Source: Bacteroidales bacterium M8
GTDB taxonomy: Bacteria; Bacteroidota; Bacteroidia; Bacteroidales; Muribaculaceae
Assembly: GCA_001689495.1 (NCBI GenBank)
Contig: LUJS01000032.1
Location: 57,593 to 83,712 of the forward strand
Reading direction: 5' to 3'
DNA: 26,120 nt
A program made the position numbers and the translations under genes. Shown here one piece after another: positions 15,114 through 23,799 of this stretch (positions are counted from its first letter, which is position 1; each line of letters opens with the position of its first letter). Under the pieces are notes generated by a model. It saw nothing but the letters and a program-made list of their open reading frames with translations, ran no database searches and was not told where the DNA came from.

Positions 15114-16202
15114 ATGAAAAGATCTGTTTTACTCCTCATAAGTCATTCCTGCAATCTATCATGTAAATATTGTTACGAGCATTTTAAGGATGCCCGTAAG
15201 ATGTCGTATAAAGAGGCTACTGAAATTCTAAGCAAGGAGTTTTCTTCATCGCCAGAAGACATTACATGTGTTGATTTGCTCGGAGGAGAACCTCTGTCAA
15301 ATTTTGATATAATACCGGATTTATGTGAATGGATCTGGGATAAAATACCAACAATGCAGGTATTTATACGCACCAACGGGACATTGTTAACACAGACAAT
15401 GAAGAATTGGTTTAAGGCCAACAACAAGCTTGTTGGATTAGGAATTAGCGTAGATGGCACTCCGGAAAACAATCTTTTCAATAGAGGCGTGGAACACCTT
15501 GACTTAGCCTTCTTCAAAGAAAATTGGCCTGATGTCCCAGCTAAATTTACCGTGTTTCCGGACAGCGTAGATAGGCTATATGAGTCTGTTTTATTTCTTC
15601 ATGAAAAGGGTTTTAATGTTATAGGCGGAATCGCACAAGGTGTAAAATGGTCTGAGAAAGCATGTATTGAGTTGTCAAATCAGCTTGAAAAGCTTACCGA
15701 TCATTATTCTAAAGAGAGTACATTGGTTCCTCCGAAGCCTCTTTTCTCGATTGACTTCAATCAAGCATACAACCCATATAATCTAACAAAAGCAGAGAAG
15801 CCATGTTGGGATAGGGATGTAGTGCATGCTTACGATTGTGATCTTGAGCTAATTCCTTGTCATATGTTTTCTTCATTAGTTCAGGGGAAAGAAGGTAGAA
15901 AAGCTATAATCGAAGACTATGAGGATGTTGCCTGTGATTTATGTGATGATGAATGTGTAACGTGCCCGATAAGATGGTGCTGTGTAAACTGCATGGCACT
16001 TAATTATCATCTTTATAAAGATTTCAAGAAAAATGCGAACCGTAGATTGAGTTGTATGGCACACAAAATTGCAGCTTATTGGTCGGCTGTATTGTTAACG
16101 CAACGAGCAATGAATGGCACGTTAGATTTGAATGACAGTGATATAAGAGATGGTTTATCAAATGCTATAAAATACGTAAAGGAGTATGATGGAATCAAAT
16201 GA
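15114..16202 (+). CDS. Radical SAM/SPASM-like peptide-modifying enzyme 2
   Basis: 362 residues. The cluster motif CNLSCKYC gives C13, C17 and C20, with GGEPLSNF at about 57-64 and VDGTPE near 113-118. The C-terminus is unusually rich in cysteine: C231, C242, C249, C274, C277, C281, C284, C289, C290, C293 and C314, enough for two auxiliary clusters with ligands to spare. It is homologous in outline to the enzyme at 12751 but differs in its auxiliary region, so the two probably act successively or at different positions of the same peptide. The stop overlaps the start of the protease gene by some 14 bases, indicating translational coupling. Confidence 0.88.
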   Translation: MKRSVLLLISHSCNLSCKYCYEHFKDARKMSYKEATEILSKEFSSSPEDITCVDLLGGEPLSNFDIIPDLCEWIWDKIPTMQVFIRTNGTLLTQTMKNWFKANNKLVGLGISVDGTPENNLFNRGVEHLDLAFFKENWPDVPAKFTVFPDSVDRLYESVLFLHEKGFNVIGGIAQGVKWSEKACIELSNQLEKLTDHYSKESTLVPPKPLFSIDFNQAYNPYNLTKAEKPCWDRDVVHAYDCDLELIPCHMFSSLVQGKEGRKAIIEDYEDVACDLCDDECVTCPIRWCCVNCMALNYHLYKDFKKNANRRLSCMAHKIAAYWSAVLLTQRAMNGTLDLNDSDIRDGLSNAIKYVKEYDGIK

Positions 16203-16719
16203 TGTGATTAAGCTCGATTTTTTGGATTCAATCAATACGAATTCTGCGAAAGTATTTATTGAAAACCTGAAGACTTGTTCATTGGGAAAACCGGAAGCAA
16301 ACTGTATTAGGATAAATATATCTTCTCCGGGCGGAGATATTGATGTGGCTATTGAACTATATAATTTCTTAAAGCAATTAGATTGTTACATCATAACCAA
16401 AAATATATCAGTGGTTAATTCTGCTGCAATAATTCTATACCTTGCTGGAACTGAAAGATATTGTGATTATACCTCAACTTTTTACGTTCACTCTGTCACA
16501 AAAAAACTACGTGGTGTTTTTGATGCTGATAGGCTTATTAGGGAAGCAAAAGAATTAAAATTAAACACAGATCGTATAACCAAAATATTAACAGAGAATA
16601 CTATCCCATCACTAAGTTATTGGAGAAGGTTAATGAAGAAGGGTGAAATAATATCTTCCGAACAGGCCATTAAACTCGGCTTATCAACGCAAATTTTCAG
16701 TAGGAACAACGAACAATGA
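16189..16719 (+). CDS. ClpP/crotonase-fold serine protease, likely leader peptidase
   Basis: About 176 residues. The start is the second of two adjacent ATGs (16186 and 16189), because GGAG at 16181-16184 is better spaced to it. Visible ClpP hallmarks are ISSPGGD (S46-D50), the nucleophile region VVNSAAIILYLAG with S78, and FYVHSV with H101. The region equivalent to the ClpP catalytic aspartate reads MKKGEIISSEQAIKLGL, where no aspartate is seen, so the third residue is uncertain. Housekeeping ClpP is longer and better conserved. Overlap with the radical SAM and ABC genes suggests it removes the leader of the peptide before export. It has no signal peptide and should be cytosolic. Confidence 0.78.
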   Translation: MESNDVIKLDFLDSINTNSAKVFIENLKTCSLGKPEANCIRINISSPGGDIDVAIELYNFLKQLDCYIITKNISVVNSAAIILYLAGTERYCDYTSTFYVHSVTKKLRGVFDADRLIREAKELKLNTDRITKILTENTIPSLSYWRRLMKKGEIISSEQAIKLGLSTQIFSRNNEQ

Positions 16720-18368
16720 TTGCTTCGGATTTAACGTGTTTATGGCAATACTCAAAAGGTTTTAGACTTAGGATTTTAACTACTATAATCCTAAGCTGTT
16801 TTGGCGTCATGTTTTCGCTTTTATTCGTGGAGACGATAAAGCGACTATTGGATGATATATCAAACGAAATAGTTTTTTCATTCGTTTCTGCAATACTATA
16901 TTTGATTGGATTTAAGGGCGGTCAGATAATATGCGAACAGTGTGAAATTTTCTTACGAAGTAGTAATCGAGTAAGACTTGAAAATCATCTCGAATATAAT
17001 TTATTTTGTAAGTTGACAAATAGTCCTGTTTATCATACTACAAACTTTCATTCCGGTGATAGCATTTACCGATTGTCTTCTGATGCTGGTATCGTTGCAG
17101 AAGGCATATCATATACATTGCCCATGCTGATTTATTCGGTTGTTCAGTTGTTTGCCACTTGGATTTATCTGATGACAATGCAACCCGGACTAACTGTTCT
17201 TTTGGTACTAATTGGCCCGATTATAATACTTGCAACATACTATTATACCAAGATTTTATCACCTGTTAGCAAAACTGTAAGAAAACATGGCAGTGAAGTA
17301 AATCAATATCTTCAGGAGCATATACAACATAAAGAACTTATTGCAATATTAGAGCAACATAAATTTGTTCAAGACAGTGCAAAAGCAATTCAGAATAGAT
17401 TTATTGGTTCACTCCTGAAGAAAATTAGAATAACCGTAGGTGCAGATTCTATAACTGAAATTGGATTTGCAATAAGTTATTTATCAATATTTATATGGGG
17501 TATTTACTCTATTCCTGATGGTCTTATGACATACGGAACTTTCGTTGTATTCCTTCAACTTGTAGGTCAGTTACAGCGTCCTGTTTTCATGTTTAAGGAC
17601 CAGTACCCATCATTTATTTCAGCGTTAGCCTCTACTGAACGTGTTCAAGAGATATTTAATTTGCCAGAAGATTTTAGCAGAAGCAAAAAGATATTGAATG
17701 GAGAACTTGGGGTTTGCTTTGAAAACGTAAGTTTTGCTTATCCGAATAATCAGACACAAGTATTGGAACAATTTAACTGGGATTTCAAACCATGTTCAAT
17801 AACTGCAATAATGGGAGAAACAGGTGTTGGCAAGAGCACTTTAGTTAAACTATTATTAGGTTTGCTATATCCAGATAAGGGTACTATTAAAATTTACAGT
17901 ACGGAAAATGATAGAACCGAATCGGTAAGTAATGATACTCGATGTAATTTTATCTATGTGCCACAAGGTAATAATTTACTCAGTGGAAGCATACGGTATA
18001 ATTTACAATTGGGTAATCCAAATGCTTCTGATGAAGAAATGCGTCATGCTTTATGGGTGGCTGCCGGAGATTTTGTTTATACCCAACTTCCAGAAGGACT
18101 TGATACAGTCATTGGAGAGAGGGGGTTCTCTTTGAGTGAAGGCCAATCTCAACGTATATCAATTGCCAGAGGTTTATTGAAATCAGGGTCAGTTTTAATA
18201 CTTGATGAACCGACTTCTGCTCTTGATAAAGAGACTGAGAAAACTTTTTATAACCGACTTTTCACTTCGTGTAAAGGGAAAACCATAATAATCATAACAC
18301 ATAGAGATAATGAGACATCTTATTTTAATGACATTCTAACACTTAAACCAATCAGAAACAACAAATAA
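16716..18368 (+). CDS. ABC exporter, fused membrane and ATPase domains
   Basis: 550 residues. An N-terminal transmembrane domain (about residues 15-300, several hydrophobic helices) is followed by the nucleotide-binding domain. Its motifs are Walker A GETGVGKS (367-374), signature LSEGQ (473-477), Walker B VLILDEP (493-499), D-loop SALD and H-loop H529. There is no N-terminal C39 peptidase domain, unlike typical bacteriocin exporters, consistent with a separate protease encoded just upstream (4-base ATGA overlap). It should carry the modified peptide across the inner membrane as a homodimer. No HlyD- or TolC-like partner is encoded in the window. Confidence 0.88.
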   Translation: MIASDLTCLWQYSKGFRLRILTTIILSCFGVMFSLLFVETIKRLLDDISNEIVFSFVSAILYLIGFKGGQIICEQCEIFLRSSNRVRLENHLEYNLFCKLTNSPVYHTTNFHSGDSIYRLSSDAGIVAEGISYTLPMLIYSVVQLFATWIYLMTMQPGLTVLLVLIGPIIILATYYYTKILSPVSKTVRKHGSEVNQYLQEHIQHKELIAILEQHKFVQDSAKAIQNRFIGSLLKKIRITVGADSITEIGFAISYLSIFIWGIYSIPDGLMTYGTFVVFLQLVGQLQRPVFMFKDQYPSFISALASTERVQEIFNLPEDFSRSKKILNGELGVCFENVSFAYPNNQTQVLEQFNWDFKPCSITAIMGETGVGKSTLVKLLLGLLYPDKGTIKIYSTENDRTESVSNDTRCNFIYVPQGNNLLSGSIRYNLQLGNPNASDEEMRHALWVAAGDFVYTQLPEGLDTVIGERGFSLSEGQSQRISIARGLLKSGSVLILDEPTSALDKETEKTFYNRLFTSCKGKTIIIITHRDNETSYFNDILTLKPIRNNK

Positions 18369-18379
18369 CAACAACAGAT

Positions 18380-21300
18380 ATGAAAGCAACATTTCTTAAA
18401 CCAATCGCTTGCTGTGTATCTTTACTTCTAATTGTGTTTTGCTCGGCATTGCCTGCTAATGCCGGCGTTACGCCCATACAAAGTAGAGATGCCAGTTCCC
18501 CGGCGCAGAAAGCCGAGGCTCGTACAATTAGTGGAGTAGTTCTTGATGCACAGACTAAAGAACCTCTAATCGGTGCCACTATAAAGGATGCCAATTCCAA
18601 CACTGGCACCACAACAGACTTGGATGGAAAGTATTCCATTAAGGTTACTCCATCGACAAAGGAACTCACAGTCTCTTTTGTAGGCTATGTTCCAAGCAAG
18701 GTAAAATTAGGGACGGACAACATTCTCAATGTTCTCTTAGACGCTTCGAGTGAAATGCTCAATGAGGTGGTAGTTACAGGTATCCAATCCATAGAAAGAG
18801 GACGTGCCACTGGTGCTTTTTCAATTCTTGATCAGGATGACATGAGCAATATTTATTCGACAAGTTTTACAGAAAAACTTGAAGGTGCAGTCCCCGGATT
18901 GTTTGTTGATAAGAATAATGACATAACCATACGAGGATTAGGCTCTTTAAATGCAAGCACAAAGCCTCTTATTGTAGTAGATGGGTTCCCTTTAGAAAGT
19001 TCTGAGCTTAACCTAAATCCTAATGATATTGAACAAATCAGTATTCTTAAAGACGCTGCATCTGCTTCGATTTGGGGTATTCGTGCAGCAAACGGCATTA
19101 TTGTGGTGACCACTAAAAAAGGCAATGGTAATGGTCGAGTAAATGTTAATTACTCCGGTACTGTTACATCAAGCGCAAAGCCTAAATGGTCAGATTTGCA
19201 TATATTATCCTCAGACCAATATGTCAGTGCTAATTTTGCCAATATTCTTGGTCAAGGAATCAGTTCATCCGCTTACGGAGGTCTTAATGAATTGGAAAAA
19301 ATCTATCAATCGTATGATAATGGCATTTATTCACTTGACGAAGCATGGAATCAAGTGAATCTGCTTGGTCGCTTCAATAATGCCAAACAAATTTCCGATA
19401 ATTTTTATCGACATGCTTTCACGCAACAACACAATGTTTCGTTGTCTTCAAATAGCGAGCGTGTCTCTACTTACGCATCGTTAAGTTTTGACCAAAACAA
19501 GATGCAACTACGCGGCAATGAGTATAATAAGTTTAATCTATTGGTAAATAATGACTTCAGGCTGCATCGTACATTTACAGTGACTCTTGGCATTAGGGGA
19601 ACATATCAAAATTCAAAAAATAATGGTGTTGATATGACCGGATATGAGCCTTGGATGAGAATTCTTAATGATGATGGTTCATATTACAATGAATATAATG
19701 GAATCTCCGAATCATGGGCCGAGGAATGTTATGCCTTAGGTATGCGCGACTGGCATAAGAATTCTTTGGAAATCATGAGAATGAATGATAATCAAAGCAA
19801 GGAGTATAATCTTTCATCATCTTTAAGATTGGTTTGGAAACCAATTTCAGGACTGACGCTGTCATCACAAGGCACATATGAGTTTGGAAATACTCAAGGG
19901 ATTCAGTTCTTCTCACAGGATCATTATAAAACTCGCAACTTGACTAATCGCTTTACAGAAGTGTCCGTAGAAGATGGACATCCTGTAGGCATTGTCGCAA
20001 ATCATCTGCCTACCAGCGGAGGTATTAAAAGCCTCAATGAAACCCATCTTCAGTCTTATTCAATAAGAAACATGATTTCTTACAATAATGCTTTCAAGGA
20101 TTTTGAGTATCGCGCTATGGTAGGCAATGAGATTTATTCTCTTGAAGGTAATCAATATTCCAACTGGCTTTGGGGATTTGACCCGGATCTTCTGACCTAC
20201 CAAAGTGTGGATTTAGCCTCTTTACAAAGTGGAGTGTATGGTTACAACGGAAGAATTCAAACCCTTGATGAAGATGAGTATTCTACATCATACATAGAAA
20301 GACTTGAAAGATATGTTTCTTGGTTTGGAACTGCTAATATCAGTTATGCCAACAAGTATGACCTCTTTGGAAGCATTCGTTTGGATCAAACTAACCTGCT
20401 AACCAACTCAAGCAAGTTTAGAAATAATCCTTCGTGGTCAGTAGGTGCTAAATGGAACATCAATAAAGAGACCTTCATGCATTCTCCATTGATTGATAAT
20501 TTGGCACTGAGAGTATCATATGGCTTAACAGGAAATATTGACAAGCGAACTGGTCCAGATATTGTTGGACAAGCATCTTCCGATTATAATATTCCGAACT
20601 TAAACTATATTATGATTACCAATCCGGCAAATCCGTTGCTTGGCTGGGAAAAGACCTATAGTTGGAATGTCGGTGTTGATTATATGTTCTTCAATGGTCG
20701 TATTTCAGGTGCGTTTGATTTCTATCATAAAAAGTCTAAGGGGCTATTAGCAGATGTTGACGTTGACCCTACAATCGGCTGGAGTAAGTTCTTCAAAAAT
20801 TCCGCGACTGTATGCAATACCGGTTTTGATTGGTCTATACACGGACGTATTCTTACTGATACACCTGTAAAGTGGGATGTTACATTGAATCTATCGTATA
20901 ATAAAAATAAGGTAACAGAGATGAATTATACTCCAAGTAGAAAGGGGGCGTGCAAAGGGAATCCTATGCAAGGTTATCCTATTGGAAGTATTGCAGTACA
21001 TAGATACGGAGGTCTCGATGAATTTGGTGACCCCACATTTATGAGAAAAGGTGATGATACTAAGTACCATTACTCTGAATTAAATTCTCTTGGTCTTGAT
21101 GACCTTGAATATGTAGGTTCAACAAATCCTCCAGTATTTGGCAGCTTATCCAGTTTATTGCGGTATCGTGATTTCTCTTTAAGTTTCATGTTGACATATC
21201 GTTTTGGCAGCAAACTCAGATTACCAGCACCAAAGAATACAGCTACCGGCATGTATAGTGAATGGTTTGGAGAGGAATACCGTTGGATCGAAGGTGCCAA

Positions 21301-21637
21301 CAATGACAACAAATGGGTTCCCAGTCAGTATACAGAAAGTCCTTGGTCGCCGAAAAACCGTGATGAGTGTTTGCTCTTCAGCGATAAGATGGTAGATAGT
21401 GGAGATGCAATCTATTTTAGAAGCATTAAATTTATGTATGACGCATCAAGAATCCTCAATAAAATTGGCATCAAAGGTGGAAGCGTAAGCATCGGTGGTG
21501 AAAACCTCTGTTTCTGGGCCAAAAATAAATATAATCTCGATCCCGACCAGATTTCTGTAAGTGGTGAGGTTTATGATACATATTGCACATTTGGCAAGCA
21601 ACCTCGACTTGTAGTTGGTCTTAACTTGAACTTCTAA
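18380..21637 (+). CDS. SusC/RagA-type TonB-dependent outer-membrane transporter
   Basis: 1085 residues, full length. A signal peptide (cleavage near ANA before G) is followed by a carboxypeptidase-regulatory-like beta domain (about 49-120, RTISGVVLDAQTKEPLIGATI), a linker NEVVVTGIQS, the TonB plug with SILKDAASASIWGIRAANGIIVVTTKKG, and a long beta-barrel ending in LVVGLNLNF. The family imports large ligands, glycans or peptides (RagA), with a SusD partner, encoded next. It begins 11 bp after the exporter gene and shares its low GC, so it is part of the peptide operon. No glycoside hydrolase, sensor or anti-sigma gene of a polysaccharide locus is present. Confidence 0.93.
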   Translation: MKATFLKPIACCVSLLLIVFCSALPANAGVTPIQSRDASSPAQKAEARTISGVVLDAQTKEPLIGATIKDANSNTGTTTDLDGKYSIKVTPSTKELTVSFVGYVPSKVKLGTDNILNVLLDASSEMLNEVVVTGIQSIERGRATGAFSILDQDDMSNIYSTSFTEKLEGAVPGLFVDKNNDITIRGLGSLNASTKPLIVVDGFPLESSELNLNPNDIEQISILKDAASASIWGIRAANGIIVVTTKKGNGNGRVNVNYSGTVTSSAKPKWSDLHILSSDQYVSANFANILGQGISSSAYGGLNELEKIYQSYDNGIYSLDEAWNQVNLLGRFNNAKQISDNFYRHAFTQQHNVSLSSNSERVSTYASLSFDQNKMQLRGNEYNKFNLLVNNDFRLHRTFTVTLGIRGTYQNSKNNGVDMTGYEPWMRILNDDGSYYNEYNGISESWAEECYALGMRDWHKNSLEIMRMNDNQSKEYNLSSSLRLVWKPISGLTLSSQGTYEFGNTQGIQFFSQDHYKTRNLTNRFTEVSVEDGHPVGIVANHLPTSGGIKSLNETHLQSYSIRNMISYNNAFKDFEYRAMVGNEIYSLEGNQYSNWLWGFDPDLLTYQSVDLASLQSGVYGYNGRIQTLDEDEYSTSYIERLERYVSWFGTANISYANKYDLFGSIRLDQTNLLTNSSKFRNNPSWSVGAKWNINKETFMHSPLIDNLALRVSYGLTGNIDKRTGPDIVGQASSDYNIPNLNYIMITNPANPLLGWEKTYSWNVGVDYMFFNGRISGAFDFYHKKSKGLLADVDVDPTIGWSKFFKNSATVCNTGFDWSIHGRILTDTPVKWDVTLNLSYNKNKVTEMNYTPSRKGACKGNPMQGYPIGSIAVHRYGGLDEFGDPTFMRKGDDTKYHYSELNSLGLDDLEYVGSTNPPVFGSLSSLLRYRDFSLSFMLTYRFGSKLRLPAPKNTATGMYSEWFGEEYRWIEGANNDNKWVPSQYTESPWSPKNRDECLLFSDKMVDSGDAIYFRSIKFMYDASRILNKIGIKGGSVSIGGENLCFWAKNKYNLDPDQISVSGEVYDTYCTFGKQPRLVVGLNLNF

Positions 21638-21649
21638 ATATCAGATAAA

Positions 21650-23047
21650 ATGAAACATTACATCATATGTATGATAGTAGCTCTATTAGGGCTAACCTCA
21701 TGTCAAGATTTTCTTGACGAGACTCCAAAAGGAACGCTTATTCCGAAAACCGTAAATGATTTCGGAATGATGCTTGACAACTACGACTATGACAACTGCA
21801 TCGGTTACGGACAGTTTATCACATTGATGATGACAGATGACGTGACGATTCCTGAAGATAAATCTTGGAAGTATTCCTCGTGGGGTCTCAATGGATATAC
21901 GTGGGAAGATTTTATCTATAGCGCATCGGAGGATGATGATTGCTACAATAATTTCTACCATGTAATCTATATCTGTAATTATATCCTAAATAACTTGGCA
22001 GACGCACCGGATGGAACAAAATTTACACGCGAGTATGTTGAAGGTGCGGCGCGTTTTCATAGAGCGTTTGCCTATTTCTCTCTTGTCAACCTCTATGCAA
22101 AGCATTATGACGTTTCATCAGCGTCAACGGACCTCGGTGTCCCTCTGATACTCGATGCTGACCCCGAATTACAACTTGGCAGATCAACAGTTCAGGAGGT
22201 GTATAATCAGATAGATAAAGATTTATCTATCGCGAAGGATTTACTTAATGCAGAAATACCAGAGTATTCATTTAGGCCCAATAAAACGGCTGTTTTAGCA
22301 CTGTTAGCTCGTGTAAGACTGTATCAAGGTAATTATGAAGAATGTGCCGACTACGCATCTAAAGCAATGGCGATATGCCCTAAGCCATACGATTTTAACA
22401 ATTACGCTCTTGACGATGTTAATCCTGATTTTGGAATAAATGGATTCCCGTTTTATGGATGGGAAGTCCAAGATGTAATCTGTTATAAAGGGTCTGGATA
22501 TGGTCCTAACGATGACCAAGATTATAATCTCTCAGATGAACTGATTCAACTTTTCAATAAGGAAACGGATTTACGTTGGAATGTATTTGTGACTACTTAT
22601 CCAATTTTTGCGGGAGAAGAACCCGAAGGAGATAGTCCGAGGACCGCTTTTACGTTCCCAAATAACAGAGGTCTAAATGTTGGAGAGTTATATTTAACGG
22701 GGGCTGAAGCATTTGCTCGTTTGAATAGAATAGATGATGCACTTTCTGCTCTGAACGAATTGGGGGTTAAACGTCATAAAACCGGTACATATTCTGATGT
22801 GACAGAAAGAGATCCTAATAAACTCCTATCACTCATCCTTGATGAAAGGAGGCGTGAATGTATTCAACAGGGTATAAGATGGTTTGACCTCAAAAGACTG
22901 AATAAGGAACCTCGTTTTAGAAAAACCATAACCCATGAATTAGAGGGAGAAACTTACAGCTTGGAACCTGATGATAATCATTATGTTTTGCCAATACCGT
23001 TATTTGTTATAAATAATAACCCATTGGTAGAGCAAAATCCCAGATAA
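21650..23047 (+). CDS. SusD/RagB-type surface lipoprotein
   Basis: 465 residues, with lipobox LTSC and lipidated C18 followed by QDFLDETPKGTLIP, the usual SusD N-terminus. Helical TPR-like segments (FHRAFAYFSLVNLYAKHYD, ALLARVRLYQGNYEECADYASKAM) and the C-terminal ILDERRRECIQQGIRWFDLKR are diagnostic. It forms the lid over the SusC barrel and selects the ligand. It is rather short for the family and follows susC by 12 bp. With the peptide genes upstream, the ligand may be the modified peptide or its metal complex, an inference. Confidence 0.92.
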   Translation: MKHYIICMIVALLGLTSCQDFLDETPKGTLIPKTVNDFGMMLDNYDYDNCIGYGQFITLMMTDDVTIPEDKSWKYSSWGLNGYTWEDFIYSASEDDDCYNNFYHVIYICNYILNNLADAPDGTKFTREYVEGAARFHRAFAYFSLVNLYAKHYDVSSASTDLGVPLILDADPELQLGRSTVQEVYNQIDKDLSIAKDLLNAEIPEYSFRPNKTAVLALLARVRLYQGNYEECADYASKAMAICPKPYDFNNYALDDVNPDFGINGFPFYGWEVQDVICYKGSGYGPNDDQDYNLSDELIQLFNKETDLRWNVFVTTYPIFAGEEPEGDSPRTAFTFPNNRGLNVGELYLTGAEAFARLNRIDDALSALNELGVKRHKTGTYSDVTERDPNKLLSLILDERRRECIQQGIRWFDLKRLNKEPRFRKTITHELEGETYSLEPDDNHYVLPIPLFVINNNPLVEQNPR

Positions 23048-23056
23048 GTAACATAA

Positions 23057-23107
23057 AAGCCGAGGGAACAAATATTCAATTATTATTGAATTATGTTTCT
23101 TCGGCTT
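23057..23107. terminator. Long imperfect hairpin after susD
   Basis: AAGCCGA at 23057-23063 pairs with TCGGCTT at 23101-23107, and pairing continues inward with wobbles through AACA and ATTCAAT to a TATT loop. No T-run follows on the + strand, while the - strand copy runs into TTTT. It probably ends most transcripts after susD. It also contains the ATG at 23093, which argues against that codon being the start of the next gene. Confidence 0.55.
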
Positions 23108-23122
23108 AAAACACAAGTAGCT

Positions 23123-23686
23123 ATGAGATATTTGATTTTAATATTATCGTGTGTAGTTATTTCTTCCATTGCGTTTTCAAACGAAAATTATTCTGCGGAA
23201 TATCAAGGAGTGAAAATTTTGACCAATGATGGATATGAACCTAATGACACAAGTGTAATCTTGGAAATAATTGATACTTGTGCATACCTTCATTATTCGG
23301 AAAGAACAGATACTTTCTTGTTCCGCACGAATTTGAATAATTGGAAGATATATCGTGGACCCTCACGAGCGTCTAATGCTAACAAAAGGATGAAGATATC
23401 CAAAGACTCCATTATACTACAAGTCGATAATCACCAAGGTAATACTCTATTTTACAATCGAGTTGGACTTAATGGAAATATCGAGAATAAAGTCCAGTGT
23501 ATGGAATGTAATGGAGAAGGTGTTATATACTGCTACAAATGTGGTGGAACAGGTAACGTATTACCAAACCCAAAGGGAGGCCCGGATGCGGCTGTAGGAA
23601 TTTGCCCAAAGTGTCATGGCATCAAATCGCTCAAAAAAGCTATTTGTCAAAAATGCAGTGGTTCAGGACAAGTAATAATTCCGTAA
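23123..23686 (+). CDS. Exported protein with C-terminal DnaJ-type zinc-finger repeats
   Basis: 187 residues from the ATG at 23123. This start gives a clean signal peptide (MRYLILILSCVVISSIAFS), whereas the in-frame ATG at 23093 lies inside the hairpin. A beta-rich N-terminal domain of about 120 residues with no recognised family is followed by four CxxC units: CMECNGEG, CYKCGGTG, CPKCHGIK (glycine lost) and CQKCSGSG. The arrangement mirrors the lipoprotein at 13951, so the cluster is bracketed by two exported zinc-finger proteins. It is the last gene of the AT-rich cargo. Function unknown; thiol or metal handling of the cysteine-rich peptide is a hypothesis. Confidence 0.72.
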   Translation: MRYLILILSCVVISSIAFSNENYSAEYQGVKILTNDGYEPNDTSVILEIIDTCAYLHYSERTDTFLFRTNLNNWKIYRGPSRASNANKRMKISKDSIILQVDNHQGNTLFYNRVGLNGNIENKVQCMECNGEGVIYCYKCGGTGNVLPNPKGGPDAAVGICPKCHGIKSLKKAICQKCSGSGQVIIP

Positions 23687-23701
23687 TAGGAAGACTTAAA
23701 C

Positions 23702-23727
23702 GCCGCCTTTTGGCGGCCGAAATTTTT
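23702..23727 (+). terminator. Rho-independent terminator at the cargo end
   Basis: GCCGCC, a TTTT loop and GGCGGC, followed by CGAAATTTTT. The GC-rich 6-bp stem plus T-run is a classical terminator for the + strand gene ending at 23686. It also lies at the composition boundary with the GC-richer backbone. Confidence 0.75.
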
Positions 23728-23737
23728 AGCAAAATCA

Positions 23738-23770
23738 AGCGGGGCGACTTCATCACGAGGTCGCTCCGCT
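23738..23770 (-). terminator. Terminator for the leftward accessory operon
   Basis: AGCGGGGCGAC (23738-23748) pairs with GTCGCTCCGCT (23760-23770), 11 bp with one wobble. On the - strand it is followed by TTGATTTTGC. It ends the leftward gene set whose last stop is at 23800, facing the convergent terminator at 23702. Confidence 0.65.
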
Positions 23771-23799
23771 ATGTCTATATTACGACTTGGCTAATATCG

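Noticed and set aside
18380..23047. SusC/SusD as an ordinary polysaccharide utilisation locus
   Set aside because: No glycoside hydrolase, lyase, sensor or anti-sigma factor gene is adjacent, and the pair is packed 11 bp behind the peptide exporter.
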